Under the pieces are notes generated by a model. It was not told the origin of the DNA and did no database searches. It was given only the letters and a program-made list of their open reading frames with translations. A stretch of 64,000 nucleotides of DNA from Pleodorina starrii. Taxonomy: Eukaryota; Chlorophyta; Chlorophyceae; Chlamydomonadales; Volvocaceae. Shown piece after piece: positions 23,701 to 34,308 of the stretch. The stretch's first letter is position 1. Each line of letters opens with the position of its first letter. Position numbers and translations under genes: made by a program. The stretch is from positions 992,001-1,056,000 of the forward strand of contig BRXU01000007.1 of assembly GCA_030267565.1 (NCBI GenBank), read 5' to 3'.

Positions 23701-24755
23701 GTTCACACACACACTGATGGTTCACACACACACTGATGGTTCACACACACACTGATGGTTCACACACACACTGATGGTTCACACACACACTGATGGTTCA
23801 CACACGCATGCAGGTACCTGTCCGCGCTCCGCTCCATGTTCGCCTCCCTGGGTCGGGAGCTGGTGGCCTTCGAGCGCCACCTCTCACTGCGCTCCAAGGG
23901 CGGAAACCACTGCCACATCAATGTCATCGGAGTGCCGCCGGCAGCCGCCGCGAGGGCCGGCGAGGCCTTTCGCGCCGCCGCCGCGCGAGCCGGCTTCCCG
24001 CAGCTGGAGCTGCTGCCGCCGCCGACCCGCGGGTCGGGCCCCGAGGAGCTGCAGCGGGCGCTGCTTCAGGCGGTGGGCGGGGAACCCGACACAGAGTACT
24101 TTTTGGCGTTGCTGCCGGACGGGTCGAGGCTGGTGCGGCCGCTGGCGAGAGGTAACGGCGTAGGGTGGTGGTGGTGGTGTGGGTTTGGGGTTTGGTGGGG
24201 TGGTGGTGTGGGTTTGGGGTATTTTGGGGGCGTGGAGGGGGAGGGGAGGGTGTTCGCTGCGCGGCCTCCCAAGGGGAGGGGGGCCGTTCCCCGGGGGGTC
24301 GTCTGAATGAGGGGCTGAGGGCCTGCGGCTGGCTGCACCCCTAATGGAGGAAACAGCGAGGAGCGCTACCCCGTGTCTCCTGGAGCCTCCCTCCCCCCCC
24401 ACCCCCCACCCCCCCACACACACACAAACACACAAACAATTATCTCCCTCCGGTTCCTCTTTCCTACCCTCCGCACCCCGCATTCCCCCCTCCCCTCCCC
24501 CCTTCCTGTCCGCCCTCCCTCGCTCCAGGGGAGCGCTGGCCCATGGCGCTGGGTCGGGAGGTGTTTGCTGAGCTGGCCGGGGTTCCGGAGCGCGCCTCCT
24601 GGAAGCAGTGCTCGTCCAGTCCGGAGGAGGAGCGCCAGCGGGTGGACAGATTCAAGCAGCTGTTTAAGCCGTACGATGTGATGGCGGGGGAGGGAGGGGA
24701 GGGCGGAGAGGCAGGGGCGATGGAGGCGGACGGGGCGGGGGAGGGTGTGCGATAG
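17727..24755 (+). CDS. CWF19L1: CWF19L1/Drn1-like pre-mRNA splicing factor with an internal RRM
   Basis: Twelve exons: 17727-17856, 18001-18099, 19009-19085, 19299-19457, 19927-20023, 20438-20647, 21108-21433, 21725-21881, 22128-22267, 22937-23052, 23814-24151, 24529-24755; 691 residues. The N-terminal third is the metallophosphatase-like fold of this family (FSGAIEGD, ALFCVGQFF, YFIGGFG, GLNVAFLDG). An RRM follows (about 339-415: CTVAVRNVPW ... QVQFASREEAERAL). Then come CwfJ_C_1 (from about 442: CWFCLGS, ITSEHVLLVPIDHH, GGNHCHINVIGV) and CwfJ_C_2 (to about 670: ERWPMALGREVFAELAG). Family members act in the nucleus with late spliceosomes; yeast Drn1 works with the lariat debranching enzyme Dbr1. 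The RRM sits where plant relatives carry a CCCH zinc finger. Introns 9 and 10 are filled by minisatellites. Confidence 0.92.
18912..19008. repeat. (CCA/CAA)n and (CA)n microsatellites in CWF19L1 intron 2
   Basis: A run of CCA then CAA triplets (about 18912-18949) is followed by a CA dinucleotide run that reaches the acceptor of exon 3 at 19008, so the repeat abuts the splice site. Confidence 0.85.
22371..22920. repeat. 21-bp minisatellite, about 26 units, in CWF19L1 intron 9
   Basis: A head-to-tail C-rich 21-bp unit is repeated about 26 times. Each unit contains CTGCCACCACTCAC and ends CCCCT or CCGCT. The two variants mostly alternate, giving a partial 42-bp higher order. Because 21 is a multiple of three and the unit lacks stops, long artificial ORFs appear on both strands. 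It ends just before the exon 10 acceptor at 22936. Confidence 0.95.
23489..23803. repeat. 19-bp minisatellite, about 16 units, in CWF19L1 intron 10
   Basis: The unit GGTTCACACACACACTGAT is repeated about 16 times almost without change, preceded by degenerate copies from about 23400. The array ends within 15 bp of the exon 11 start at 23814. Confidence 0.95.
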
Positions 24756-25940
24756 GCGCAGGGGTGGCTGTGTTGACGAGGGTGTGCTGTGTTGTGTTGT
24801 GTTGAGTGTGTGGGGAAGGGCTGGAGGGGGTAGGTACCCGTAGACATGCGTTCTCATGGTTGGTGCTGAGGTCTAGGCAGGAAGCAGAGAGAGAGTGAGG
24901 GGGAGGGGGGTGGCAGCACTGCCACGTCGGACGAGGCCAGAAGCCGGAAGGGCCTGTGGAGGGCGGAGGCCTGTGATGGGCGTCGCAATGGGGGTGGAGG
25001 GTGTGCGCGGCGTCATGTTGGTGCCACGAGCTCAAGAGCTGGGGGTTACGGAAGGCCGGGGGGGGGCGGAGGACAGCGTTGGAAAGCGTACGATAGTGGA
25101 AGGTGAACCCCGTGGAGGTTAGGGTTTTAGGGTTTTATATCCTGGTCGCGTGCGCCCTTGTGGGCGTACCAAATGGGTACGGTGTCTGATATCACGCTGT
25201 ACCGGCATCGGACAATCACTACCAAGTGTGTGTGCGACTGTGCGTGTATGTACAGGCTCAGTCTCACGGCCCATTGACTCGCACGTATCGTGGAAATGCG
25301 GTGATTCGGTAGCTGGTACCGGTATCTCGCCAGCCTCTCGAAAAGCACAAAGCGGTCCGATTCCCGCGCTCGCCTGAAGGGGGCCTGAAGGATCGCGCCA
25401 CACATGTCGGAGCCAGCCAGGACAACCCCTCATTAGTTGTCTGACAGCAAGGAAACTGGAGGTACCTACCAGAGCAAGCTCGAAGACGCAATCGCCAGCT
25501 AGCTGGGCCTCCGTGTGACAGTGAAGCAAATGCGATCCGACCCCGGGGTCAGCAATCGCGCAGAACGGCGCACGACGGCGGAACACGCCCAAACTTGCTT
25601 ACGGATAATACGGACATACGCTTGACAAAATAAATTAATATATCTGAGTTCTCATAATGGCAAAATTGATCCCGGGGAGCGTTGGAGGTTTCGGGGGCGT
25701 TGCAACGGTTGGCCTTGGTCGCTCGCTAACAACTGCGGTCCATCGCTGGGTAAGCCGACGTCTATCTTGATTACTTCCACGTTGTTGCTTTCATGCTTAC
25801 AAAATAGTATTCATAACTTTTGACTCCGGAAGCCAACAGAGCACGCCCAGCATAATAAACTTGAACCTTCAGAATCGCCGATATGGCTTAGCCGACGTGT
25901 AGTTTCAAGACGGCCTTGCAAACCTTACTTAAATATAATC
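24756..25940. other. 3' UTR of CWF19L1-like gene and upstream region of RbcX
   Basis: No coding sequence supported. The left part is G-rich and continues the 3' UTR; the right part (25600-25940) is AT-rich and should hold the RbcX promoter. A short ORF at 25657-25749 ends at a good gtaagc donor but cannot be joined in frame to RbcX. Confidence 0.45.
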
Positions 25941-27940
25941 ATGATGCGCTCCTTGCGCTTATGCCACACGCCAGCGCACCGCAGGCGCGCGTGCATCGTC
26001 GCGATGCCGTTGCGACTGCCGAGCGCCGCTCGGAGCGTGCGAGTCAGGGGCGGCATGTACGTGCCATCCGATAGCTTTGGCGGTCAGAGCCCGGAGCGTA
26101 AGGCCGCGAGCATCCTGCGAACGTTCTTCACGTTCGTCGCGGCCCGGTAGGTACGGGCATGACATGGTACGATATTCGGGTACGGATACGGCAAAGCGCA
26201 GAGATCAAGATCGCGGCGCTCCCCGCGGCCGACCCATCCCCAACCCCCAAATCTCGCCCCTTTGCGCATTGATGGGATTTCGGACGCCGGAGCAGGCGTT
26301 GGTGTCAACACCCGTGCGGCGACGACTCTTGCGCAACCCTGATCCCGGGGAAATCAACGCCACTCCAACGCTAGCCAGCCTAGCCAGCCCAACTAGCGTG
26401 GCCCAATACTCGTCCCTTCTCCTGCGTAACACGCAGGAGGAAGAGTGCAAATATATAATGTATGGGACGCGGCGCTTTCAGGGTTTCGCTCCTGTTGCTC
26501 GGCCGCCGATATCTTGTTACGTACGCTCTTGCCGCGGCGCTTGTGCGGCACCCTTAACCTGCAAAGCTGTAAAACCGTAAAACTTGTTTCACCACCACTG
26601 TCGCTCCTGCCGCTCCTGCCATATCCGCTCCTGCCGCCGCTGCGCCACTGCTTCCCGGTCTCCGTCTCCCCCCCGTGCGTGTCAAGAGTGGTGTTGGCTC
26701 AACTGGAGGGCTCGGGCCGCGGCGCGCTAGGCGCCTACGACTCCACCGCCGCCGCCGACCTGCACCACTTCCTGCAGAACGTCCCCATGCGCGACGGTGA
26801 CGCCTGGCTGGAGCAACTCACCCGACAAAACACGTCGCTGGGTGCGTGCGTGCGTGGGTGCTAGGGGCCTGCCTTCCTGTGTACCTGTCGGTCTGCCTGC
26901 CTTGCCCCCCCTTTGTCTATTGGGCCCCATGCTTTAGGCCCCCTTTTTTGGGTCCCCTGTTTTGGGTTTCCCGATTTGGGTTCCCTGAATTTGGCCCCCT
27001 GGTCTGCAACGGGTGGGTTGCGCAGGTCTGCGGCTGATGGAGGTGCGAGACAGCTACTGCGAGGAGGCCTTTGAGTGGGACCAACTGCAGCGCCTCGCTA
27101 AGGAGGTAAGAGAGATACAGCAGTACAGCAGTACAGCAGTACAACACGCACGCGGGTGTGTGCCCCCTGAGCCGCAGTACAGTATGTGCCCCTTTACACC
27201 GGACGCGCACAGTCTCTCGCTGCCTCTCCTCTCCTCCGGTTGGCGCCCCCCTCCTTGCCCCACCCCCTCGCCGCGTTTTCATGCGCGCCCTTTCGTTTTG
27301 TAGACTTCGTCGTTCGGCCCAACCCCCTCCGCCGCCCCCGCGCCCTGCCCCTGCTGTCTTTGACCTGGTTCAGGAGATGAAGGGCGCCAACACGAAGCTC
27401 ATGAGGCGCTTCGCCGCCGCCAGCCTGGCGGCCTCCCTGGAGGAGGAGGGCGCCGACGCGGGTGCCCCCGCAGCCGCCAGTCCCCGCAGCGCGGGCTGGC
27501 GCTCAGCGGCGCTCGGCTCTGAGGGCGACTCCGCCAGCAGTGCCACTACCGACAACCTGCCTGCCGGCACCAGCACCGGAACTAGCAGCAGCAGCAGCAG
27601 CACCGGCATCGGCACCGGCACCAGCTCAAGCGCGGTTGCAAGCGCAAGCGCAGGCGCAGGCGCCGGCGATTCCATAGGCATGACAACACCGGGTTCTGAT
27701 TCTGGGCAATGCGGGGATGGTAATGAAGCGCCTGGAGAGCGCAGCGCCGCCGCCGCCGCCGCCGCTGGGGACGCTGACGCTGACGCTGCCAGCGCCGCGC
27801 AAGCTGACGGCGGCGGCGGCGGCGGCGCCACGAGCATCATTCCCCCTTCGTCAGCGCCGACGCTGCCGGGTGCGCCTCCTCCGGTGGAGGGCCCCGCGGG
27901 CAGTGCTGATGGGGCGGAGGGGAGGGGGGCGCCTCCCTGA
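25941..27940 (+). CDS. RBCX: RbcX-type Rubisco assembly chaperone (chloroplast) with long C-terminal tail
   Basis: Four exons: 25941-26146, 26687-26841, 27026-27105, 27374-27940; 335 residues. The first 45 or so residues are rich in Arg, Ala and Ser with few acids, as in an algal chloroplast transit peptide. Residues about 50-165 match RbcX: helix SILRTFFTFVAARVVLAQLEG, then HHFLQNVPMRDGDAWLEQL, SLGLRLMEVRDSYCEEAFEWDQL and a final helix with KLMRRFAAASL. RbcX dimers clamp the C-terminal tail of the Rubisco large subunit and help build the L8 core. The C. reinhardtii RbcX proteins are of the RbcX-II type, and this is probably one. Unusually, about 170 further residues follow, made of Ser/Thr/Ala/Gly/Pro low-complexity sequence with normal GC-ending codons up to the TGA at 27940. 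Start chosen at the first Met of MMRSLRLC; Met 2 is equally possible. Confidence 0.88.
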
Positions 27941-29644
27941 GGCGGTGAGCGGAAGGAGCGTGCTGCTGTGGTTTGGCTTGGTGGTGATGCCCCCCCCCCG
28001 GAGAGCAGTGGGAACTGGGCAGGGATGACCGTGAAGCACGGAGGTATGTTGCATTTTCCAGGAGAACGGCGACGGAGACACGTGCGAGGAAGGGGAATTG
28101 TTGTTTTGCCACTGCCACTGAAGGCCAGCAGTGAGGCATGTGAGCACACGTGACTTTTATGAGCATGGATTCAAGCGTGGAACACGTCAGGAATTCAGGT
28201 AACGGGTAACCGCTGAAGGCGAAAGCAAGCAATAATGTCGTCCCGGCTTCCGGGTCGGAAGTTCGCAAAAACTTCATATTATTTACTTCTTCTCAAACAA
28301 CAATATGATATTGCGGTCTCATCCAGCTGGAAAGCGCTGAAATGTGGCAGCGTCGGATTTTGCCAGGGACCGTTGAAACTTACTAATGCACCTGTTGTCC
28401 AGTCCTTGTGGTTCGTCAGCCAGACGAAGGCCGAAAGGAAGGATCGCTTGAGAGTCGCTTCCTAGTAATACGTTATTTCAGTATTTGCTGTGCGTTTACA
28501 TTTCGTCACGACGAGCGCGACAAGTGCTTGCGGCCGTGGACCGCGTTCCTTGAGGTTCCCGGCCAGGCCCGGCCACTCCTGGAAACTATGTCATGCTTGG
28601 TAGCACATTGTCGTGAAGACCGACTGCTCGTGCAATGCATGCACCCGGCTGTCGTGTGGTTAAGAGTGTCGGACCATGTCGCACCGGAGTGCCGTACTTG
28701 GCTGCGGCGGTAGTACATATGTGCCCAGTACGCAGGGCGGTTTCCAAGTCACTTGTTCACTGAGCGGCGGAGACACGGGCCAGCTACCGGCAGGAGAGAG
28801 CCCTAGGAGAAGCAGAGCCCGAGACCGCACCCCAGCCTACGTCCGGTGGTAGTTTGATGTTACAGTGGGCTCCAGATCATGGGAAGGGCCTGTTGGGCCT
28901 GTTGGGCCTGTTGGACCTGTTGGGCCAGCGGGCCTGTTGGGCACTGCAGGGCCGGTGGTGCAGCCAGCGGCTTCAAGCCGGCGCCGACGGCGCGACCCCT
29001 CGCTGCCGATTCGCCTTGCGCCCTTCCCCCCCCTGGACTCAACCCGGCCACTCAAACGCAGCCGGCGTCGGGCCGCGGTGACGACATGTTGCCCGCTCTG
29101 GCAACGCGCTTTTCATGTGCTTTTATTCCGTATGACAAGCCTCCAGGTATCCGTCAGTTCCGTCAACTTTCACCCTCAGTTCCAGTACGCCGAGTCGGGG
29201 TCGGGTCGGCCGCTCTCCAACTTGGCTCTCTCAATGGCGATGAGGCACTGACAGCCCTGCGGCGGCGGCGCCCGGGCGGACCAAGTGAAACAGCCGGCAC
29301 AGCAAAGCAAAACTCAAGAAGCAGGGATCGGTACGGCGAGAGCGGAGGAATGGGCAAACAATGCCGCTTTGTCGTTCGAGGTTTGAAAGCCGGGACAGGA
29401 GGGCTGGGCGGAGGGCTGTGTGCAACTGCTAGTCTGTGCCACCACAACAATCCCAAATTTAAAGTTGCGCCACGAACAAAATTGTAGGCGAACACGGGAG
29501 GTAACAGCAAACAGTCGACGAGGGGGCTGATGTGCTGTGGAACCGACAAAACCCGTTTGGGCGGGTGGTGAGGTGGCGAGGTGGCGCAGGCAGGCAGGGG
29601 CAAAGAGGGCAAGGGCCCAGGCAGGATAGGCAGAACGGTTCCAA
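27941..29644. other. Convergent 3' UTRs of RbcX (+) and the ubiquitin-fold gene (-)
   Basis: No gene supported. The ORF at 28879-29487 begins with a short repeated CTGTTGGGC-type stretch and lacks codon bias. A minus-strand TGTAA at 28864-28860 suits the end of the ubiquitin-fold transcript; I found no plus-strand TGTAA for RbcX. Confidence 0.5.
28860..28864 (-). promoter_or_regulatory. Candidate polyadenylation signal (TGTAA) of the ubiquitin-fold gene
   Basis: TGTAA on the minus strand about 780 bp past the stop at 29645, a common 3' UTR length in volvocine algae. Confidence 0.45.
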
Positions 29645-31242
29645 CTAACTTAAACTAACCGGCGGCACGTGGTAGTCCGCCATCCGCTTGTCGTCGTCCT
29701 CCAGTACCTCGCCCGCGTAGATGAGAGCCTGTACGGCAGGGTACGGACAAACATAACGGGTGTGTCGGGCCCGCGGCGGCAGAACTGCAAGAGCAGGGCA
29801 GTCCCGGTTTGGAGAGGACGTATGAAGAGAGGCGCCGCGCGGCTGCAGTGAACTCTGGTCTCAGACGCGTCTTCTTCACGGCTGCCCTGCTGAGAGCGCG
29901 TCGTCATCTTCGCTGCGGCGTTCCCTGGCCTTCCGGGAGGGTGTATCTGAAAGTCGTCCCTAACCGCCCATCCCCAAAACAATCGCCGAACCAGCCAAAA
30001 GCGCTCCAACCCAACCCACCACCCTGCCCACCAGGTCCTCCCAGCGCTGCAGCCCTGGCGTGGCCCGCTTCTCCGCGGGTTTGTTTGACCGCTGGATGCC
30101 CCCCGCCCACAGCGCCTGCTTCACCCGGGACACGGTCCAGTCGGGCTCAGCGGTGACCCGGTAGCGGCACCCGCCGCAGAAGAACACCTGGAGGGGGGTG
30201 TGGGGGCCGGGGGATGGCGAGCGGGAGCGTGCGTGCATGTGTGTGAGTGTCGGTTCTCCTGTTTAATGCGCGTACATGCGCGTGCTTGTTGTTGTTGTGT
30301 GAGCATGGGTGTGAAAGTGGGGGATGGCCAGCATTGGAGGTCGGACGCAAAACCCAAACCTCTGCGGCCGACGTGAGGGATGGGTGGTCAGCCCACCGGC
30401 CACCTTCCTTCCAACCATGCACCCAATAACGCAGTTACTGACAGGCATGTACTGAAAGACATGTATGATGATGATATCTACATGACGATGGCGGCATGTA
30501 CGACAAGTGGTGTCGTACCATGTGCGTGCGGTCCTTGCGTGGCGGCACGGTGGGGATTCCCTCAAAGGGCAGGTCCATGGTGGCGATCTCCTCGAAGACC
30601 TCAGCCTGGGGGCGAGCAAGGGGGGCGAGCGAGGGGGGCATGGAATGATTAAATATTGGAAGAGTATGAAGCGCCTGATCTCGCGGAGCAGGAGCACGCC
30701 GAGTGGATGGGCGACAGCGGCGCGGCGGCCGTGCGGCAGCCGCTGCAGTCCGCAACATCCGGGGTGGTCGGGGTGGCCGGGGTGGCGGCCGGCAGCTAGG
30801 ATGCGTTGGGGGGTGGCGTTCTCTTCAAAGCTCGAGCGGGCGGCGGGAAGGCGGCCGACGCAGTCGCCCTGGCGCCGCTTGGAGTTGGTGGATGCGTTGG
30901 CCGCCGCAGCTCGCGCACCAGGCCGGCTTACGGGCCGCGACGCGACCTGAGGAGGAGCCTACGCGGCCGTGGACGGCGGCGGCAGCAGCCGCTGCCGGCG
31001 CCATGGCCGGCAGCGGCAGCGGGGCCGTCCCTGCCCCCGTGGACGCCCACAAACCCCCGTCGACGATGACGACGACGACTTCCAACCCTCGCGCTCCTCG
31101 CCCTGCTAACCGCTAACCGCTAACTGCCAACCGCTACTCTCCCAGCGCGCGGCACAGCTATGCGCACCTCCTTATCGGCGGGGATCTCTTTGTTGGCATC
31201 GCAGTCCCAGGCGCCCTTGCCCAGAGACACGCCCTCAGCCAT
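29645..31242 (-). CDS. Small ubiquitin-fold (UBL) protein
   Basis: Four exons on the minus strand: 31242-31168, 30605-30519, 30187-30032, 29728-29645; all junctions are phase 0 and give 133 residues. The C-terminal 80 residues look like a ubiquitin-like beta-grasp domain: strand VFFCGGCRYRVTAEPDWTVS, helix RVKQALW, then the hallmark LIYAGEVLEDDDKRMADYHV, equivalent to the L-I-F-A-G-K-x-L-E-D-x-x-x-L-x-D-Y segment of ubiquitin. An insert between helix and that segment contains IQRSNKPAEKRATPGLQRWEDL. The N-terminal 50 residues (MAEGVSLGKGAWDCDANKEI ... ATMDLPFEGIPTVPP) are acidic and unrecognised. There is no C-terminal diglycine (the end is PPVSLS), so conjugation to targets is unlikely. Exact family unknown. 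Confidence 0.75.
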
Positions 31243-32227
31243 GGCTCCTCCGACTCGGGATGGGGTGGGGTGGACCGCTGTACTGTGTGTCGGTGCCGCC
31301 GCAGTCGATTCGCGAGTGGCGATCAGCGCAGCCGGCCTTCCTTGACGGCTTTGTTCTCAACCCGTCTTTCTGGCTCCGGGCTTCGAAGATTTCTGTAAAC
31401 CCGTGTCAAGCCGTTTGGGTCGCCGATTGCTGGCTTACGCCGTTGGCAGTGGAAGGCACGTTGAACTTGCACTGCTGCTCGTCGCGGATTCAAGACGCCA
31501 ATGCCCCTTTCAGCACTGCGCGGGCTTCTGAGGTGAGGGGCCTCTGGGTGCATCTCGTCTCCTTGGACTGTCCGACGCCGCTTCCCAACGCATGGGTCTG
31601 GGCCTGGGCCGCCGCGCCTTCGCCAGGACGGGTATGGGACCGGCCGATCCCGCCATCCGTGTTGGGCGGCTTCGGCCGCAGCAGTTCCAGGTGCGGCCGA
31701 AAAACGCTTCATTCATCCGCCGGTGGCACCGCCGTCGAGCCGGCGGATAAGCGGCCAATATGGGACGTCGGGACATGCTGCGGGTGCTTGCGCAGCGTCT
31801 CCCTCCACAACACATCTAAATAAGATTGGGTCCGCGAGGTATGTGTCGTTCGGGCGCTATCTCAATTTGGTGCACCTCCTGCGGATGTTCATATTTGTTT
31901 TCTGGTGGTGTGTTGCAGCTCGCGGGCAAACCTCCCACCGGGCGTGAATTCGCGTGTGCTGCTGCTGCTGGCTCCTCCGCCCTTGCTGGGAACACCGGAT
32001 GGATCAGTTCAGTTACCGTAATCGCCTGAAGCTTGGGGTGTCGGTCGACGCCACTAACGACGGATCCCCCCCCCCCCCGATGCCTTGAATTTCGAGGCTG
32101 AGGAAGCGGTGTTGTGCTGTGGCTTGTCTGTCCACCTTTGCATTTGGGATGCCGACTGACGTCGATGCCGTCTCCACACCCGCGGCAACGAGCCGGGCCA
32201 TCCACCATCCGTTCGCCGCATACACGT

Positions 32228-32232
32228 TTACA
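32228..32232 (-). promoter_or_regulatory. Candidate polyadenylation signal (TGTAA) of IFT88
   Basis: First TGTAA I could find on the minus strand downstream of the IFT88 stop, about 2.1 kb away. Tentative because of the distance. Confidence 0.3.
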
Positions 32233-33485
32233 TGTTTGTGCGGTCTCGGAGGCCACGTCCGAAGTCTCAAAGAGCTTCATGCGCGAGGCGTGCTCCACAT
32301 TCGTAACGCTCGCACATGCAGAATGCGTGCCCATCCCTCCATCACCCTCCCACCGGGTTAGGTGGCGTCAAGAGAGGGGCGGCGGAAGGCAGCCGGCGGG
32401 GCCCCCCCAAGCTATGTACGATACCGCGCGCCAGTCCACTGGCCCACAAAAACACTGCCGATGCCGCCGCTGCTGCCGCCCCGCCCCGGCCCCCATTGCT
32501 GCTGCCTTCGCTTCCGTCCGGTAACCACGTCCTGACCCCAAACCACCACAGCAGCACTCGCACCCAGCGTTTCGCCGCGCCCTGCTGTCCCCTTCCCATC
32601 ACTACCAAGCACACCCTGAAACCCTTGTAAAACCTACCTATGTAAAACGCGCATCTAAAACCCACCAGGTATCACATCGCCGGGCTCCCCGGCGCGCCGT
32701 GCACGCACATCGGTGCACAAATACCAGACTGAACTGATCTGAAATGAAGTGAAGTGAATCCAAAAGAGCTGTACGGAAACTGCCTCCCCCCGCCCGCCCA
32801 CGCCCAGGAAAACTGGCGAAATTGGCGCCCGCAGGCAACAGCTGGCCGGCACCTCGCCTCGCCTGACTGCCGGTAACGTGACTGGTCTGGTCCGGCTCGG
32901 TGTCGAGCGTGCCGCCGCGCGCACACGTCAGGGGGGGAGACGGAGCGCTGCCCCCGCCCCCCATCTCCCCGCGAGCCCCGACCGGACTCGCCATCCCCCA
33001 CCTGACCTAAACCCGCCTTCTCGGCGGCCCCGTCCCCTCCTCCGCCCCGCCGCAAACTCCCACTTCCCGCACCCTCCACCCGCCCGGCAACGCCCTATCG
33101 ACACCCCACCCAGCTGCGCCCTGTCGTGCCCCCACCTCCTCTGGCCGCTGGCTGCAGTGCCGCACGGCACCCACCAGATAAAGGAACACCCACCCCCCCT
33201 TCCCCCTTCCTCCTCTGCCCTGTCCCTGCTCGTCGCGGCCCCTCTCCTGGAGCCCCCAAACCGAATCGCGAATCCCAACCCCCCAACCAATCGAAACCCC
33301 CGTTCGTCACGGTCGAAAAGGCCATCATCACGGTTCACAGTTCAGAACACTGTACAGTATCACATGGGGAACGACCCTGCCCTCCTCCGCCTGCCGCCTC
33401 CACAGCCCTCACCACCGCCCAGCCGCCGCCAGCCAGCCCCGCGGCCCCCCGGTACCCGCCCCCCCTGTGCGTGCAGCAGCCGAAC

Positions 33486-33595
33486 ATGCCTGGCGATGCC
33501 TGGCGATGCCTGGCGATGCCTGGCGATGCCTGGCGATGCCTGGCGATGCCTGGCGATGCCTGGCGATGCCTGGCGATGCCTGGCGATGCCTGGCG
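33486..33595. repeat. Perfect 10-bp tandem repeat, 11 copies
   Basis: The unit TGGCGATGCC is repeated without error for 110 bp. A 10-bp unit shifts frame every copy, so the region reads through all three frames as alternating M-P-G-D-A-W-R-C-L-A. It lies in the presumed IFT88 3' UTR. Confidence 0.97.
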
Positions 33596-33937
33596 GGTGG
33601 GCGGGATGGCGGGGCCCCGCGCGCTGCATCACCGTCCCACCCGTCAAGAGCACTCCGATGCGGGTCCGAAGAGGTTGGAAGCAAGTCGAGAGAGAGAGCG
33701 ATAGAACGACGACACACCCTGACGAGGCAAGGCCCTGTGCAGACCCCTGGCCACGCGCGGGGCTCCCGCGAGCGCCCTTCGAGATCGAGGAGGCGGAGCC
33801 AACGGCCCTGTCCCCGCCACTGCGACGGGCATGGCCACGGCCACGGCCACGGCCAAGGCCACGGCCAAGGCCGCGCTTCCCCGCCATCCGGGACTGTTCT
33901 CGGGTTTTAACCCGCGCCCTTTTCCTCTCCACCGCCC

Positions 33938-34208
33938 TCACGCCAACTCCGGCAGCACGCTGGTGGAGCCGCGCGACCCGATGCTGAGTACCTTGCCAAA
34001 CATGGGCTCCCCCCCGCCGCCGCTGCCCAGGCTGCCGGCGCTGCCGCCGCCGCGGAAGCTGCCGCCGCCGCCACCGCCCCACGACAGCGGCGGCGCCGCC
34101 GCCGCCGGCCTGGACCCTCCCGCCGCCGATCTGGGCTTGGACTCCAGCCCCAGACCCAGCGCCGCCAGGTGCTCATCGTCGTCGCTGACGTCGCCGCTGG
34201 CGGCACGG
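33938..34208 (-). CDS. Possible alternative last exon of IFT88
   Basis: Directly after the IFT88 stop there is an open frame to 33938 with GC-ending codons and a protein-like sequence (SDDDEHLAALGLGLESK, GEPMFGKVLSIGSRGSTSVL). The IFT88 stop region contains a strong donor: CCTAT followed by GTGAGA, the GT at 34312-34311. An acceptor CATCAG ends at 34209. Removing this 104-bp intron joins AT to C and continues exactly in this frame, replacing the final Met by Ile and adding 89 residues. It could also be a UTR whose coding look is a GC artefact. Low-complexity Gly/Ala/Ser content weakens the case. Confidence 0.35.
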
Positions 34209-34308
34209 CTGATGGCCGCGGCGGCGGCGCCGCCGCGGCGGCCCGGGCCGGCGGCCGCGGCGGCGGCGGCGGCTCCGCCGCTGCCGCCGCCTCCGGCGGG
34301 CGGTGGTC

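Larger units (their letters stand above)
31243..34308. other. Upstream region of the UBL gene and long 3' UTR of IFT88
   Basis: About 3 kb without a supported gene of its own. A minus-strand TGTAA at 32232-32228 could end the IFT88 transcript, giving a 2.1-kb 3' UTR. The part next to IFT88 (33938-34308) has strongly coding-like composition in a frame that can be spliced onto IFT88; see the separate entry. A decamer repeat lies at 33486-33595. Confidence 0.45.

Noticed and set aside
25657..25749. Possible first exon of RbcX (MAKLIPGSVGGF) ending at a gtaagc donor
   Set aside because: Phase 0 at its end cannot be joined in frame to any acceptor before the RbcX exon at 25941; kept only as a possible alternative 5' exon.
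28879..29487. ORF beginning MGRACWACWACW
   Set aside because: Caused by a short tandem CTGTTGGGC-like repeat; composition is that of a UTR.
32878..33987. 369-residue plus-strand ORF with repeated MPGDAWRCLA
   Set aside because: It is produced by the decamer repeat and Pro/Arg-rich composition; no codon bias, splice context or family similarity.
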